A DNA stretch of 64,000 nucleotides, taken from Pyrenopolyporus hunteri (Eukaryota > Ascomycota > Sordariomycetes > Xylariales > Hypoxylaceae). Numbering within the stretch: position 1 is the first letter of the stretch; each line of letters opens with the position of its first letter. Location of the stretch: assembly GCA_902806595.1 (NCBI GenBank), contig CADCXC010000005.1, positions 2,356,001 to 2,420,000 of the forward strand, written 5' to 3'. Below, piece by piece: positions 48,090 through 60,625 of this stretch. Position numbers and translations under genes: made by a program. The notes beneath the pieces are model-generated. The model was not told the origin of the DNA. It made no database searches and worked only from the letters and a program-made list of their open reading frames with translations.

Positions 48090-48449
48090 ATTTGAGATTT
48101 AAGTTGGTTGACTGGGAATGTACAATGCCTCTTCGGCGGCGGGTAGGATGCTTTTAAACGCGTTGGATGGATCCGGAAGAGGCAATAAGCGAGGTTCGCT
48201 GTTGGCGTCGTCCATAGGTAATTGGAATGAAGACAATGGTACTAATGTCCCTATTGGATACCTACCTAAGTATGAGTGCGGCGCGGTGCTTACGAGAGTG
48301 GATGATTAGATGATCGCCGCAACCCCCATCCCCGTAATAAGTATCTAGGCCAGGGGCTGTTGGGCATTTCGGATGTTCAATTCGGTGAGCAGCAAAACAA
48401 TCGAAGGCGATCAATTAGGTTTCGCGTGCCCGACGTGGCGCGGGATACT
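48090..48449. other. Short intergenic region
   Basis: About 360 bp holding the promoter of the cupin gene and the 3' UTR of the NDUFAF6 gene. No gene seen. Confidence 0.6.
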
Positions 48450-49713
48450 TCATATTTGGCGAGTCCTGATAGCCCTCCACAGCCGCCACGGGAGCTTCCA
48501 ACTACTAGTTACTCTGAAAGGATCAAAGTCCCGGGCCTCGAGCCTCGTTAAGTACTCTCCGGCGGGGACGCCTTCTAACAAAACGCCAAACCCTCGGCGG
48601 AGGTCTCGCCCGGTGTCGTCGTCTACCCTGTGGGACGCCGACGGATACTCATGTTGCTCTTCGCCGTGGTGTTCGTATTCATGACCGGGATTTTGACCTG
48701 CATTGAGGTTATGCAACATCTCCCGTGCGGTAGTAAGATGATCGTGAGCGCGAGTTGCGACTCTGAAAATAGCGTCTTGAAAACCATCAGCGCGAGGGCC
48801 ATAGCGGTATACGTCTTCCTCCTTTAAGCCTGACTCCGCCATGACATCTAGAGGCAATAGCAAGACCGGATTCCTGCCGGCGCCAACACTAGCTCCTTGA
48901 GGCGATTTTACGGGTGGTGAGGGAGCGGCTAGGACCGGGACGCCTCGAAGGACGGCCACTATGCCACACGCCTTGCCGATATGGCTGGCCAAATGGTCCA
49001 TATGCATGGAGTGAATGAAAAGCGCGGCCAGATTTGAATACATGAGGGTCGAATAGGTATTTTCCGCATATTCCTCTAGTGCAGCTAGACTGGTGAACGG
49101 GCGATTGTCCATATATTGCTCCCGAGTGTTGATCAGCCGTAGCAGCCAGAATTTGATCGAGGTCGACGTGCCGCCCATCTCAGATAGGTCCGAGATAACT
49201 TTGTGGAGAAGAATCATAATAGGCTCTTTGGGCGGCTTGCCGGCGAAGGTGTTGTTCACGGCATCTCGCCAGAACTGCATGCGCATTTGACCAATGATGG
49301 GGTTTGACACGAGATCAGGGAGCCGCACGAGCTCGAGATTGAAAGCTCGCAATGCGTCATAGGCATCCCGGCGTGATTCGGGCAGTAGATTTCGAATTAA
49401 ATACGAATCGTAGTCGGACTGTCTATTTCGGTTAGCACCGTGAGGTTCGGGGTCTTCGCAGTGTTTTGCAGCCTTTGGAATCATTGGAATCATTGGCATC
49501 ATTGGAATCATTGCAATCATTGCGGTCATTGCAATCTCTGCCGTCTTCCTGCCGGAGGCGAGGGGAGGGGTGCGAATCCTACCTCAGCTGCGAGACGCAG
49601 TACTGTCTTGCTTTTTCGACATCCGCATCGGTGATGTAACTCCTTCGTGAGAACCGCCCGAAGGAATTCCTAGGCCATCGAGTGGCCGAGCGTGCCAGAG
49701 TAGCACGATACAT
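48450..49713 (-). CDS. Mitochondrial complex I assembly factor NDUFAF6 homologue
   Basis: Two exons, 49713-49583 and 49422-48450, give 367 residues. Exon 1 encodes a presequence (MYRATLARSATRWPRNSFGR) and DVEKARQYCVSQL. The splice adds RQSDYDSYLIRNLLPESRRDAYDALRAFNLELVRLPD, and IGQMRMQFWRDAV is the squalene/phytoene-synthase-like helix of the family. NDUFAF6 has this fold without the catalytic Asp-rich motifs and is needed for early assembly of NADH dehydrogenase in the matrix. The 160-nt intron is long for this window because it contains a 9-bp minisatellite. The open frame that runs through the minisatellite into exon 2 is spurious. A branch site GCTAAC precedes the acceptor AAATAG. Confidence 0.88.
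49475..49537. repeat. 9-bp minisatellite inside the NDUFAF6 intron
   Basis: Seven tandem copies of TTGGAATCA and close variants occupy this intron stretch (plus-strand view). The unit is a multiple of three, so it reads through as a Met/Ile/Pro repeat in one frame. Confidence 0.85.
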
Positions 49714-50423
49714 AAGACGGCGAGGTTATACTCTATGGTCCATCCTGTTGAAAGCGTAATAACAAGAAGGAGAAGAATATTAATCGCCAAGTACGAGAGC
49801 TATAAACTGGTATTCTTCTTCTCTTCGTAGTCGGTTAGTAGCATGAAAAAGTGTTGATATCGTAATTCACAGTGGGCCACCTAGGTGACCCGTAAGCGGG
49901 GTACGTACATATACCGTAGTGAATATCATAGGTACCTACGTACATACCTAGGTAGCTACCTAGGTAGCTAGGTAGCTATGTATGCATGTATACTGTATAT
50001 GCGCGTACGCAGATAGGTACCTATAATATGATACGTATATGCTACGCTGAAATGCTGTCACATGACGACCCGCGTCGATAGGGAGGGGAGTCGCGTTTCG
50101 TTTCGTTAATTGCTAATTGGGAAATTCCTGCGTGGCGCGTTTCATAGTCAAGTTATTACCTAGTAGTACGTATATCGCTACGTCTCTTCGAAATTCGGAA
50201 AGAACCACCTGCGGTTTCTGGTTGCTTGAATTTATTTTTCCTACCGGTTCAAAATCTTTCCCTTCCCTTTCCTTTTCTCTCTCTCTCTCTCTCTCTCTTT
50301 TTTCGCCCGACGTTTCCGCCTTGCCGATGAATTTTCTATCCTAGATGTCCGTCCCAAATTCAACCGCCGTCTATACGTAAAGCCTGCCGCACGATAGTTA
50401 GCTGGCTTTGCAATGAGCTCGCC
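49714..50423. promoter_or_regulatory. Bidirectional promoter region of NDUFAF6 and RAD5
   Basis: A 710-bp divergent intergenic region. It is dense in ACCTAGGT/TAGGTAGCTA palindromes at about 49929-49982. A (CT)n microsatellite at about 50276-50298 lies in the likely RAD5 leader. A four-codon upstream ORF ends at the RAD5 start. Confidence 0.6.
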
Positions 50424-50427
50424 ATGA
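50413..50427 (+). promoter_or_regulatory. Minimal uORF overlapping the RAD5 start codon
   Basis: ATG AGC TCG CCA TGA: the stop TGA overlaps the main ATG (ATGA) by two bases. Ribosomes that translate this uORF would end exactly at the RAD5 start, which could allow reinitiation or reduce expression. The function is inferred. Confidence 0.5.
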
Positions 50428-53400
50428 GTTTCGAAAACTCGGGGGAGCCCCCCGCCAAAAAGAGAAGATTCTTTGTGGACCTAGAAGATCAAAATAATTC
50501 GATTCTACAGCGCCCGCAAAGGACGGCTCCGCTCGCAGAAACAACCGTCGACGCCGATACAGGTCGGGGATCAGAGGCAAATGACACCGACATCTTTTCA
50601 GCAGGCCCTACCTCTGCTCTGGATCATGCGGCAAGCTTAGACAGAGATGCCTTCCAGAGTATTGTAGGAGACGGGGTGGAGCCTGGGGCGCTGGACATTA
50701 TTGATAGCAATTGTGGGAACGATCTCCAACGAGCTGTTAATATGTACTTTGATGGAACGTGGAAGATGTACAAGGCGCGGGAGCCTTCGAAGAACATTAC
50801 TGCGGTGCTTTTCCCGCCTCGCGACTCTCCGATACCCGTAACCGATACATCCAAGGAACCTGATCCCCCGCCGACAAAACCCCGAATATCGCAACCTATG
50901 CCTGCCAGTCGATATATAGGTGCCTTTGGTGTCGAGGGATGGGCTACACGAAGTGGGACGAACTTGCTAAATCATGGAGATGTTGTCAAAATCGAGCGAC
51001 AGAAGATACAACTGCCGGGGTTGTCCAAGGTCAAGGGGAAAACAGCTCCATCGTCGCCAACCCCTCGAGCGAATTCAGCAGCAGCTAGGCGCGTTGACGT
51101 TATAGTTCGCTTCACGGATTCTCGAGGAGCCGAGATTGGGCGGCTGGCCAAAGATACTGCTGACTGGGTGTCATCGTTGATGGATCAGAAGGTCTGTAGG
51201 TTCGAGGGGCGCTGTGTTTACGCGCCAGAGAGACTTAGAACAAACGACACCATATTCCTGCAACTACGGTGTTTCTTGATGAAGTCCGCGTTCCAGAACA
51301 CCGGGTACCAAGCGTTAGATAATCGTTCGACCGGCCTCTATGAAGAAAAGGAGACAGCTGAAGAACGAAATCTGCGCCTACGGCAGGTGGCTCTCGTGCG
51401 ACTATTCCAAGAGATAAATCTCACACCGTCAAGGGGCAATGCAGCCGCGGCGAAAAGCGCGAGGCAGGGTCTCCTTGACGCTGTCGAGATGGCTGAGAAG
51501 AAGAATGACACTGCCAGGTCTAATGCTCCTGGTTCGTCTCCGCCGTCGGAAGACGCCGAGGACGGCCAAGAACTCGAGCAGGACCAGCTTGATGCTCTGT
51601 ATCGCAAAGCTCAATCGTTCGATTTTAAGACACCACAAGCCGAGCCGGCTGAAACATTCAACATGACACTTCGCCCATATCAAAAACAGTCATTACATTG
51701 GATGCTGGCTAAGGAGAAAGATCGAAAGGAAGAAGCCCGCGAAGCTTCGATGCATCCGCTTTGGGAGGAGTATGCTTGGCCGACGAGGGACGTCGACGAT
51801 CAAGAGGTGCCCCAGGTCGACGGCCAACCTAGTTTCTATATGAATCCGTACTCTGGTGAAATGTCATTAGACTTCCCCGTACAAGAGCAACATTGCCTCG
51901 GTGGCGTCCTTGCGGATGAGATGGGTCTGGGCAAGACAATTCAAATGCTGAGTCTCATTCATTCGCACAAATCCGAGGCGGCGACGCGAAGTATAGGCAG
52001 ACCCCTTGCATCTGTCAACGGCCTACGAAAGCTATCTGGTAAATTTAGCATTCTGCCCGCACCCAAGACCACCCTTGTTATTGCCCCGATGTCGCTACTC
52101 GCGCAGTGGCAGAGTGAAGCCGAAAACGCATCTAAAGAGGGCACGTTAAAATCCGTTGTCTATTACGGTAATGAAAAGGCGGATAATCTGCAGGCCCTTT
52201 GTTGCGAAGCGAACATCGCCTCCGCCCCCGATATGGTGATAACAAGCTACGGGGTAGTGCTATCCGAGTTTACGCAGATCTCTTCTAAGGCCGGGAATAG
52301 AGACCTCCACAACGGTCTATTCTCGCTAGACTTTTTCCGGGTCATCCTTGACGAAGCTCATACTATAAAAAATCGCCAGTCCAAGACCGCGAAAGCTTGC
52401 TATGAACTTTCAGCGACACACCGCTGGGTTCTCACCGGGACCCCAATCGTAAACCGCCTAGAGGATCTGTTTAGCTTAATCAGATTCCTCAGGGTTGAGC
52501 CATGGAACAATTTTTCTTTCTGGCGGACTTTCATCACCGTCCCGTTCGAGTCGAAGGACTTTGTGCGAGCGCTCGATGTGGTGCAAACCGTCCTCGAACC
52601 TTTGGTAATGAGGAGAACTAAAGATATGAAGACTCCAGAAGGCCAACCGTAAGTTTCGATATCGGGCTTATTATACTCGGGAAACGCTTGACTAACCCGA
52701 TTTAGCCTCGTCCCTCTACCTCCGAAGTCAATGGAGATTGTCGAAGTTGAACTCTCCCAGGCTGAGCGAGATGTCTACGACTACATCTTCACCAGGGCTA
52801 AACGGACATTCTCTACAAATATTGAGAAAGGTACGGTCATGAAGGCATTCACTACGCTATTTGCCCAGATTCTACGGCTTCGTCAGTCGTGCTGCCACCC
52901 GATCTTAGTTAGGAACCAAGACATAGTAGCAGACGAGGAGGTTGCCGGCGCAGAAGCGGATGCAGCCGCAGGTTTTAGTGACGATATGGATCTTCAGTCT
53001 CTAATCGAGCGATTCACGGCGACCACCGGCGACGAGAAAGATGCTAATGCTTTTGGCGCCCACGTTCTCCAGCAAATCCGAGACGAAGCGGTGAACGAGT
53101 GTCCCATCTGCTCCGAGGAGCCGATGATTGACCAGACCGTCACCGGATGCTGGCATTCTGCTTGCAAGAAATGTCTGCTAGATTTTATAAAGCATAATAC
53201 GGATCGTCACCAGGTGCCGAAATGTTTTAACTGCCGCGAGCCGATTAATTCCAGAGACCTCTTTGAGGTGGTTCGACATGACGACGACCCGGAGACAATC
53301 CAGGCGGCGCCGAAGATCAGCTTGCAGCGCCTAGGGTCAAACGAGTCTTCAGCAAAAGTCGTTGCGTTAATGAAACACCTCCGCCAGCTACGTAGGGAGC

Positions 53401-53944
53401 ACCCACGTATCAAGTCGGTCGTCTTCAGCCAATTTACGTCGTTCATGTCGCTTATCGAGCCCGCTCTCGCGAAGGCGAACATGCGGTTCCTTCGCCTCGA
53501 CGGTTCCACCAACCAGAAGGCTCGCTCGGCTATACTGAGCGAATTCAGGGACTCGACCAAGTTCACCATCTTATTAATAAGCCTGCGAGCTGGCGGCGTG
53601 GGCCTAAATTTGACGCAAGCGAAACGTGTTTTCATGATGGACCCCTGGTGGAGCTTCGCCGTCGAGGCCCAGGCTATCGACCGCGTGCACAGGATGGGCC
53701 AAGAGGACGAGGTTAAAGTGTACCGGTTTATCGCCAAGGACAGCGTTGAGGAGCGTATGCTGAAGATCCAAGATAGGAAGAAGTTCATGTAAGTGCCCGA
53801 CCAATGTTCCCCCTTTACTATTCAGTAGATTGTTATTCGATTACTAACAACGCTGTCATTTCTAGTGCTACATCGCTGGGCATGATGACGGATGAGGAGA
53901 AGAGACTTCAGAGGGTCGAGGATATCAAGGAATTATTAAGCTGA
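50424..53944 (+). CDS. rad5: DNA repair protein Rad5 (SNF2 translocase with HIRAN and RING)
   Basis: Exons 50424-52648, 52706-53788 and 53866-53944 give 1128 residues. A UBA-like helix (GNDLQRAVNMYFDG) is followed by a HIRAN domain (about 155-290, RYIGAFGVEGWATRSGTNLL). The SNF2 ATPase carries Walker A in ADEMGLGKT (about 494) and DEAH in VILDEAHTIKNR (about 642). A C3HC4 RING finger is inserted (about 873-920: CPICSEEP, GCWHSACKKCLLDF, CFNCREPIN). The helicase C domain has LDGSTNQKAR, RAGGVGLNLTQA and AIDRVHRMGQ, and the C-terminus MTDEEKRLQRVEDIKELLS is typical. Rad5 polyubiquitinates PCNA with Ubc13-Mms2 and reverses stalled forks. Length and order are as in other ascomycetes. Confidence 0.96.
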
Positions 53945-54676
53945 TTTCGGCTGGCCTAGACGCGGGTGACGAGTCGTATTGGTTTTAATGTTATACCGTT
54001 CATATGGATAGATAAGTCCAGCATACCCATAGGCAAGCACAAGAGGGCGTGAAGGTCTCGGGGGGGGATCCCGACTATCGGGCTTTATCTACGTACCTAT
54101 ATATATACTCCAGCGTTGGATTTGATCATCATCGCTGACTACGAATTATTCACGAGCCGAACCCGACGAAGCTTATAGCGCAACGTTACGAACACTAAAT
54201 CATCACCATAAATACTTAAAACACAACTGACTCTGATTCCTGAAGCGATAGGTCCGTCCAGACGGTAGGTGAGGTCTGGTTATAGTTTTATTCAAAACCT
54301 CCCCTCCGTCTCCGTGTCAATCATTGTCCTATCCATCGCTGACGAGGTTTTGAACCGACTAGGTACCTACGGAAGCACCTACTAGGAGGTTCCGGCTATC
54401 GCAGTCGACGAATCAACCCCATTTTGAGAACGGAATCACGCCGCCTTGATAAATGAGCGGAAACGTATCTCTTCACGTACATCTTATTACCACGACAAAA
54501 TGCAAGTAGCCCGTCCGTCGTAACTCGTATATATCCCTATCTACCTAGGTAGGTACCTGGGTAAGCACCTATATCAAAAGCCCAAATAGATAATATTCAC
54601 CACACGACTCGCACGAGTAGAGGAAGATAGGCCCGCCAGCGCCCTTCCCGCCGCGGACATGGGGCCGTCCGCAGAC
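53945..54676. other. Convergent intergenic region after RAD5
   Basis: About 730 bp without a gene. It holds the 3' UTRs of the converging RAD5 and transcription-factor genes. An ACCTAGGTAGGTACCT stretch lies near 54542-54557. Confidence 0.6.
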
Positions 54677-57200
54677 TTACGGAGCCGAGGACTGGGACCC
54701 GGCGGGGCTGCTGATGTCCGTGACCTCCTCGACGTTGCGGTCGAGGGAGAGCCTCTCGTACTCGCGGAGGAGGTAATCGAGGGTGCGCTTGTCGGCGCTG
54801 GCGACGGGGTCCGGGTCGCGGGTCATGACGGGGGCGACCCACTGGGCCTGGATATACTGCATCATGAGGGGCATGTCGTCGTCGGAGCCGGGGGAGACGG
54901 ACCCGGAGGAGAAGATGTGGGTGCGCAGCAGGTCGACGTCGTTGGCCTTCATGCGGTCCCGCAGGATCTTGTACACCAGCACCGCGATGTGGTAGTTGTG
55001 CCCCTGGTCGTACAGCCCCTTCGCGCACAGGATGAGGGTCGATCGCAGCGACTCCACGTCCACCGGCGTCGGCGAGATCGCCAGGTCGATCCCCGTGCCG
55101 TCGATCTTCTGCAGCGTGTTGTCCCCGAAGAACATCAGCCAGTGCATCAGCAGCGGGTCGTAGTACTCGAAGCTGTGCCGGAGGTAGTACAGTCGCAGCA
55201 GCGTCTCTAGGCGCACTTCGGCGTGCGTGATGATGTTGTGCCAGGTCAGGTTTATGGTGTACCCGGTTTGAACTAGGATGCGGACCAGGGTGATGATGGT
55301 GCCGTAGTACTCCATGCTGCGAAGAATGGTAAGGTTAGATATAATTGAGGTACCTTAGCATACGGTAGGGTTACGGCGGAAATGCATGAACTACGGGTAG
55401 TAAGATGATGCGCGTTGTCACTCACTGGATTTTGATGTGATCCGGAAACACGACTTTGGTTGGCGTGAGGGGGTCCGGGAGATTGGCGAACCAATTATCC
55501 AACCTCGACTTGCACTCGAAGGCTTTGTCAACCGTCATACGAGGCGGCTCGCCCTCTACGAAGATCTCCGATCCCATATCGTTCATCAGCTTTCGCAACT
55601 CGAAATTCGCCCTGGTGATATGACCCAGATTCGTGGGGAACAACTTGGAGCCGAGCGGATAGCGTATCCATATCTCGCCGTAAAAGTCAGGGTCGGCGGT
55701 AGGATCCGGCAGAGGGTAGGCCGGGGCGTCTTTGAGATGAGGGGGCATCCCAAAGTAGAAGCGTTGCCAACTATGGTCGTTTCAGCATGTAACGATTGTG
55801 TGCGCAGGCATCGTTCTATAGATATTCACTTACGCCGCCCAGCAAAAGAGTCCCCATGCTGTAAAGGCTCGTACTCTGCGCAGTTTCACATTCTCGGTGC
55901 CCGCATCGGCATTGAACAAGCCCATATCGTGGGCCATGGCCATGGCTTGAAGCAAGTAGGATGTGCCGACCCTGTCCATGGCCGTGGTGAGCGCCACGAT
56001 GCCGAGGATTATGGCGGCCTGGATCGCCGTCAAGCTACTGGTACGCCGTTGACTTTCGAGCTCCCAAAGCCTCTTTGCTTCCGCTAGGAATTGGTACCCG
56101 AGGGTCTGAGGAACCCAGAATTTAGTACGATCCGGAACTTCGCGGCACATATGCTAAGCGAGGTTAGCTCGCTGATTCAAATAAGGGCCCGTTTCCCGGA
56201 CTTACGCATGCGGCTGCGAGTATGGAATTAACTAAAAGGGACGAACAGAAACGGTTCCGTCCTTTGGCCAAGTCCTTGATGAAATAAGTCATTTGGAACG
56301 CACCGGTCCAGGGGTGCTGGTAGTAGATGTAGGCATTGAGGAGTCTTCTTAGTAGTTGGTCGTCCGACGTTACGTTGGTCCATTTCGAAATGAGTATATC
56401 GGAGAAATCAGGGTCGACGATCTGGGCCGCATGATGAGGCTTGAGATACCGGTCATCGTTAAACCCTTCGCGTTGCGAGTCATGGTGAAATCCGTGGGAA
56501 GGGGGAGAGTGGAACGTAGTTTCGTAGACGAAGGAGCGCAAGTAGAGGTTATCCGGTACTAGTATGGAAGCGGGCATGTCGCGAATATAAGGGAACTCGT
56601 ATCGACGGCGGGCCTCAGGGGCCAGGGAGAGCTGGATTAGGAGATCGCCATCCCTTGCGTGGCGCAGGATAGAACCGACATCGCTGCCGGAACGGATTCT
56701 CCTGAGGATCTCGACGGATTCCCTGTCCGACTTCGTCTTGAGGAGTTCGAACAGTTCCTCGTACGGGGTTATCCGGTCTTGCAGCTCGCTGTGTTTCCGC
56801 TTCAGGGCCTGCGAGTGAGTCTCCGTCGGGGCGGTAGCATATCGACAGTCGGTTCCATGTCTCACGCAGAGGCTGCACTTCGGACGCTCTGCGTTACACT
56901 GTGAACAGGAACCGTCAGTCGTGGTACGTGACACCGGGGTTGGTAGGCTCTCCGCCGTGCGCCGTCTCGTATGGATATATTAGGGTATAGTAGAGCGATA
57001 GGGTGGGAGGCCGTGATGTGTCTTCTTACTTTGGATTTCCTCTTCCGACATGCTTCACACGCCGCCGTTACCTGCCTCCTCCCTTTCGGAGTCGAGGCTG
57101 CAGCTGAGGCCCCCTCTCCGGAGCCTCCCGCTGGAGCGGGTGCCAGTGGAACAAGACGGCGTTTTTTAGGGCCTGGACCTTTTGCTCTTTCATTCTCCAT
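54677..57200 (-). CDS. Zn2Cys6 transcription factor with fungal TF (MHR) domain
   Basis: Five exons (57200-57030, 56898-56206, 56153-55834, 55770-55426, 55316-54677) give 722 residues, each junction in frame. The binuclear zinc cluster is split by intron 1: C48-X2-C51-X6-C58-X6-C65-X2-C68-X6-C75 (ACEACRKRKSK then CNAERPKCSLC). A linker helix ALKRKHSELQDRI follows. The middle homology region includes FYFGMPPHLKD, YGEIWIRYPLGSKLFPTNLGHIT and KSRLDNWFANLPDPL. Such proteins bind CGG-type half sites as dimers. The regulated genes are unknown, and no pathway cluster adjoins. The stop TAA overlaps a GTAAGT, so a further C-terminal exon is possible but not needed. Confidence 0.93.
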
Positions 57201-58981
57201 ATCACGCTAGAACCTAGAGGGTGTTCCCCGGCAAGGCGTAGTAGGGACGGTAAGGGAACCCCTCGAAGCAAGGAAGCGTTTGGGTAGTAGTGTAGGTGAG
57301 GTGAAGCCTCAGGTGTCACACAAAGCCATGGTACCATTCTACGTACTCTGATTGTTATCTGCGGAGTTTTTTCCGGCCCCCTTCTCCCACATCGGACTCA
57401 CGATGATAAAATGTACCTCGCCAGCAAGAATTACTCGGCAAGATACATATCAGATACATCGGATACCTTCCCAGGACGAGCTGGGGTAATGCCTGGCTTT
57501 GCATATTAGCTGAGTCGGTCAGGCCAGTAAGCCTAGCCATTTTAGGGCTAGGTTACAACATCGATCTCCACTGACGACCAGTGTCTCGCACCTGTTTGTC
57601 CTTGTGTAACATGTATTGGTCTACACTAGCAGTGCGCTATTGCCAAGTCTGAGAGTCCGGTTTAACGACGGAATTGCCCTGGAATGATCGAAATGTACCA
57701 ATGGACTTTTACAATACCGATGCTAGGTCCGATTTCGATAAATTGGGACTGGTTTCCTTTAGCTTCTTTTAGCTCCCTTAGCTAGGTTCGTTTTAGGTTA
57801 CGGCGATTCGTGATGCTGGGCTGTCCAATCATATCTCACGAGAACTACTCGAAAAGGCATAAAGCGGGTCTATCTATACGAAGACCAGAATAGCCTCAAC
57901 ACGTACCTATGTATATTCATCAAAAATCACCCATTTAGAAGAGAAAACACTACGAGATAGCGAAGTTGACAGGAAATAGTATAGTTAGGGAAATGCAATG
58001 AGTCACGTTTTAATCCTAGTCTTCGTAAGACGATAGAAGTATAGAGCCGCAGGGTTTAGTTGATCCGCGATAAGTGGTCGCGAGGGAACCACCGAAAACA
58101 AAAAGTGCCCTACCCAAGAGACTTATTGCTATGTTACACAATTCCCTATAGCCTGCGGGCCAATATCGAGGAATGTAAGAAACGACGCGATATAGAAATA
58201 ATAAATAAATATAGCACCTCCACTGGAATACCGGTATCGTCATTGTCCTTCCGTCAATTCAACACAAAAGCCGTTTTAGAATTTGAATACTATAGCTCTT
58301 GGGGCAGAGATTAAGAAGAGTCTTAGAGGATCGCTTGGATTTCGAAAGTTAAACGCAACAAAATAAAATGAATGATCATTACGAATAGCAAACCAGGACT
58401 TGGAAACTAAAGGCTCTAGATTCTACGTAATACGTCGAGAAACGAGAGAGCGAAGGAAAGACTTGCGATATCCTTTCATTACAAATTTATAAACTATGCT
58501 TCTTCTCTATATTTTATATTAGGATAGAGTAATCATCTTCTTTGGATTGGCAGAGAGCGTGGACGTGTTGAATTTGGTAAGCACAAATTGCCTAGCAGCC
58601 AGTCCACTAGGATATAACTACCTTGGGTGATACACCTCGTGAAAAATATAAATCTGAGCTAGGTATCTCCTGTCCGAAGGTAATACATACATCTGTAATT
58701 GCAAAAGTCCTAGGAGTGGTTCAGGAAAGACTAAAATGATAGAAATGGTAGTCCCAATTGTTAGTACACTTGTTCTCCCGTTGAATCCCGCAACTTTTTT
58801 TTTTTTTTTTACTTCCTTGGAGATATCAGAGTAAACACCCGACGAATAGTCCGATGGGGAGAAAAGATTGGCTAATTCCCGCTGTCCTTAAACCATGGGG
58901 GGTTCCGCTTATAATTAATTTATATTGGCCAGAATACTCCAGTTGCGGACGAATGGCATGCGTTAACCTTTTCAATAACTA
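57201..58981. other. Gene-free region
   Basis: Promoter of the Zn2Cys6 gene and 1.5 kb more with no recognisable frame. A poly-T run of about 16 lies at 58795-58810, and AT-rich DNA occurs at about 58300-58520. Confidence 0.5.
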
Positions 58982-59608
58982 CTAGCTACTCCGCTTGAGT
59001 TTCTGAAGTATAGGCTCTTGTTTTGCGGTGGGAATTGTCGGCGCATATCTTACTAAAGGTCCGTATAAATATTCAGAATAGGGTAGGTAAGAATGTAATA
59101 AACACATTGATTTATATATCAAGGGAAGGGTGCTGCCGTATAACCACCTGCCTACAAGCACTTACCTATTAGTAAGGCTTGGGCCGGGGATCGAATTCTT
59201 TATCTCAACTGTGGCGGTTGCAGGTTTAGGAAGGACAGAGATGATATTACCTCCGCTAAATGAAGCAGGCTTTATAATAACTGGGCTACATTCCTTTATA
59301 GTCCGATAGTGTTCCGCCAAGCAGATTCTTAGCTCTAAAGTTCTGATCTTGAAGTGCAAAGACACGTCCCAAGATATTGAGAGCTTCCTATGTAGGCTAG
59401 TCAGTTGGCCCACCCGCCCGAGCTACGGTGAGTTTCCTGAATCGGGACTATAATCCCCTGAGACGACGAGGCGATTGGCTGAACACACACCCCGGATTTG
59501 ATCACGTTTACGGGACCCGTATTCGACGAGAAATCCGTATTCGATGAGATCGGCACAAGAATGCCCAAGTAGAGCCTGACAATTGGGACGGTTGCATGTC
59601 AGCACTAT
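58982..59608 (-). CDS. Cryptic three-exon gene or fragment, function unknown
   Basis: Three short frames join in phase: about 59608-59427, 59387-59166 and 59048-58982. Exon 2 ends AATAG/GTAAGT, a perfect donor. The first intron is only 39 nt with a weak donor. The translation is protein-like: CNRPNCQALLGHSCADLIEYGFLV, then HFKIRTLELRICLAEHYRTI, CSPVIIKPASFSGGNIISVL and TATVEIKNSIPGPSLTN, ending KQEPILQKLKRSS and a stop. I do not recognise the family. No in-frame ATG opens exon 1; an acceptor-like TTCTAACAG just upstream suggests a missing 5' exon. It may be a real rapidly evolving gene or a decayed one. Confidence 0.35.
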
Positions 59609-60625
59609 CTGTTAGAACCTCCACCGACGCCTAACTGGTTAGGTGTGTTGTGTCTTCTGGACGCCCCGTCGCGGAGGCTGAACGATCGTCGACGGTCGAA
59701 ATACCGATAGAACATCCCACATGTCAGCGCGCCATCCAGGTACACTTGACTTGAGGAATTCGGCCCTTTCCCATTGCGTCAACGACGACGACTAGGTAGT
59801 GCTGATAACCGCAAAATCGCACACTAGGCGGCAAGATCTTATTAGAATAAACGCGAGTATGGCGTGCGTGTGCATTAGATATAATTGAACCCGTTCGAGA
59901 CCCTGTATCTCTTTCGTCCATCCCCCCTCTCACCCGCTCGTCTAGGCTCGATATCCATCTCGTCAGCAATGGAGAAAGGTCACGCACCCGAGCGGTTCAG
60001 GCAGCAGAGAGCCGCCAAGAGCCTCCAACAGCGTGGGGACGAGCGGGAGCCCTCCTGCCTCTCTCGGCAATTGATAGGAAGAGCGGCAAAGAGTCAACCT
60101 TATTAATCCTCTGGAATTCTACACCAATCACTAAAAGGACCGCGCCGATTGGATGGGCTACAACGGGGCTGGGGGCTAGGCGGCCAAGAGTCGTCGCCTG
60201 TATAGAGACCGCGGTTATCAAGCCCTCCACCAAATGCTGGTTGTGAATGTTCGCCAAGGTCTAGGCGCAGGAGAAAGTGCCGGGGTAAAGCCCAGAATTC
60301 GAGTGATGCCGCGCTGTCCTACATATTAAATCGTCAACCCACCTACCTCTTTTGGTAGATTAGGATACTACGACAGTATCTACGTTCATGATGCCATTGC
60401 CCCCAAAGCAAGCACCCTCGTCGATATGCGGTCGGACGTATTAGCAGCAGCGGCATCTCAACCCGAAGGCGCCCTACAACGAGAGCGGTTGGGGTTAAGT
60501 ACTTAAGGGCCGTCCTACGGAACCAGCTTCGCAAAGAGCTCCTCTCCTCCATCATCATCGCTCGGATACAAGCTGCGGGGATCTGCAATCTTAGCGTAAA
60601 TCCGGGGACAAGATCGCCAAGCACG
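59609..60625. other. Intergenic region
   Basis: No clear gene. It could contain the 5' exon of the cryptic minus-strand gene. The last 150 bp are the leader of the choice-of-anchor-B-like gene. Confidence 0.45.

Noticed and set aside
49423..49529. Met/Ile/Pro-repeat N-terminus for the NDUFAF6 protein
   Set aside because: It reads through a 9-bp minisatellite. A splice from an upstream presequence exon (49713-49583) gives a typical mitochondrial start and conserved sequence.
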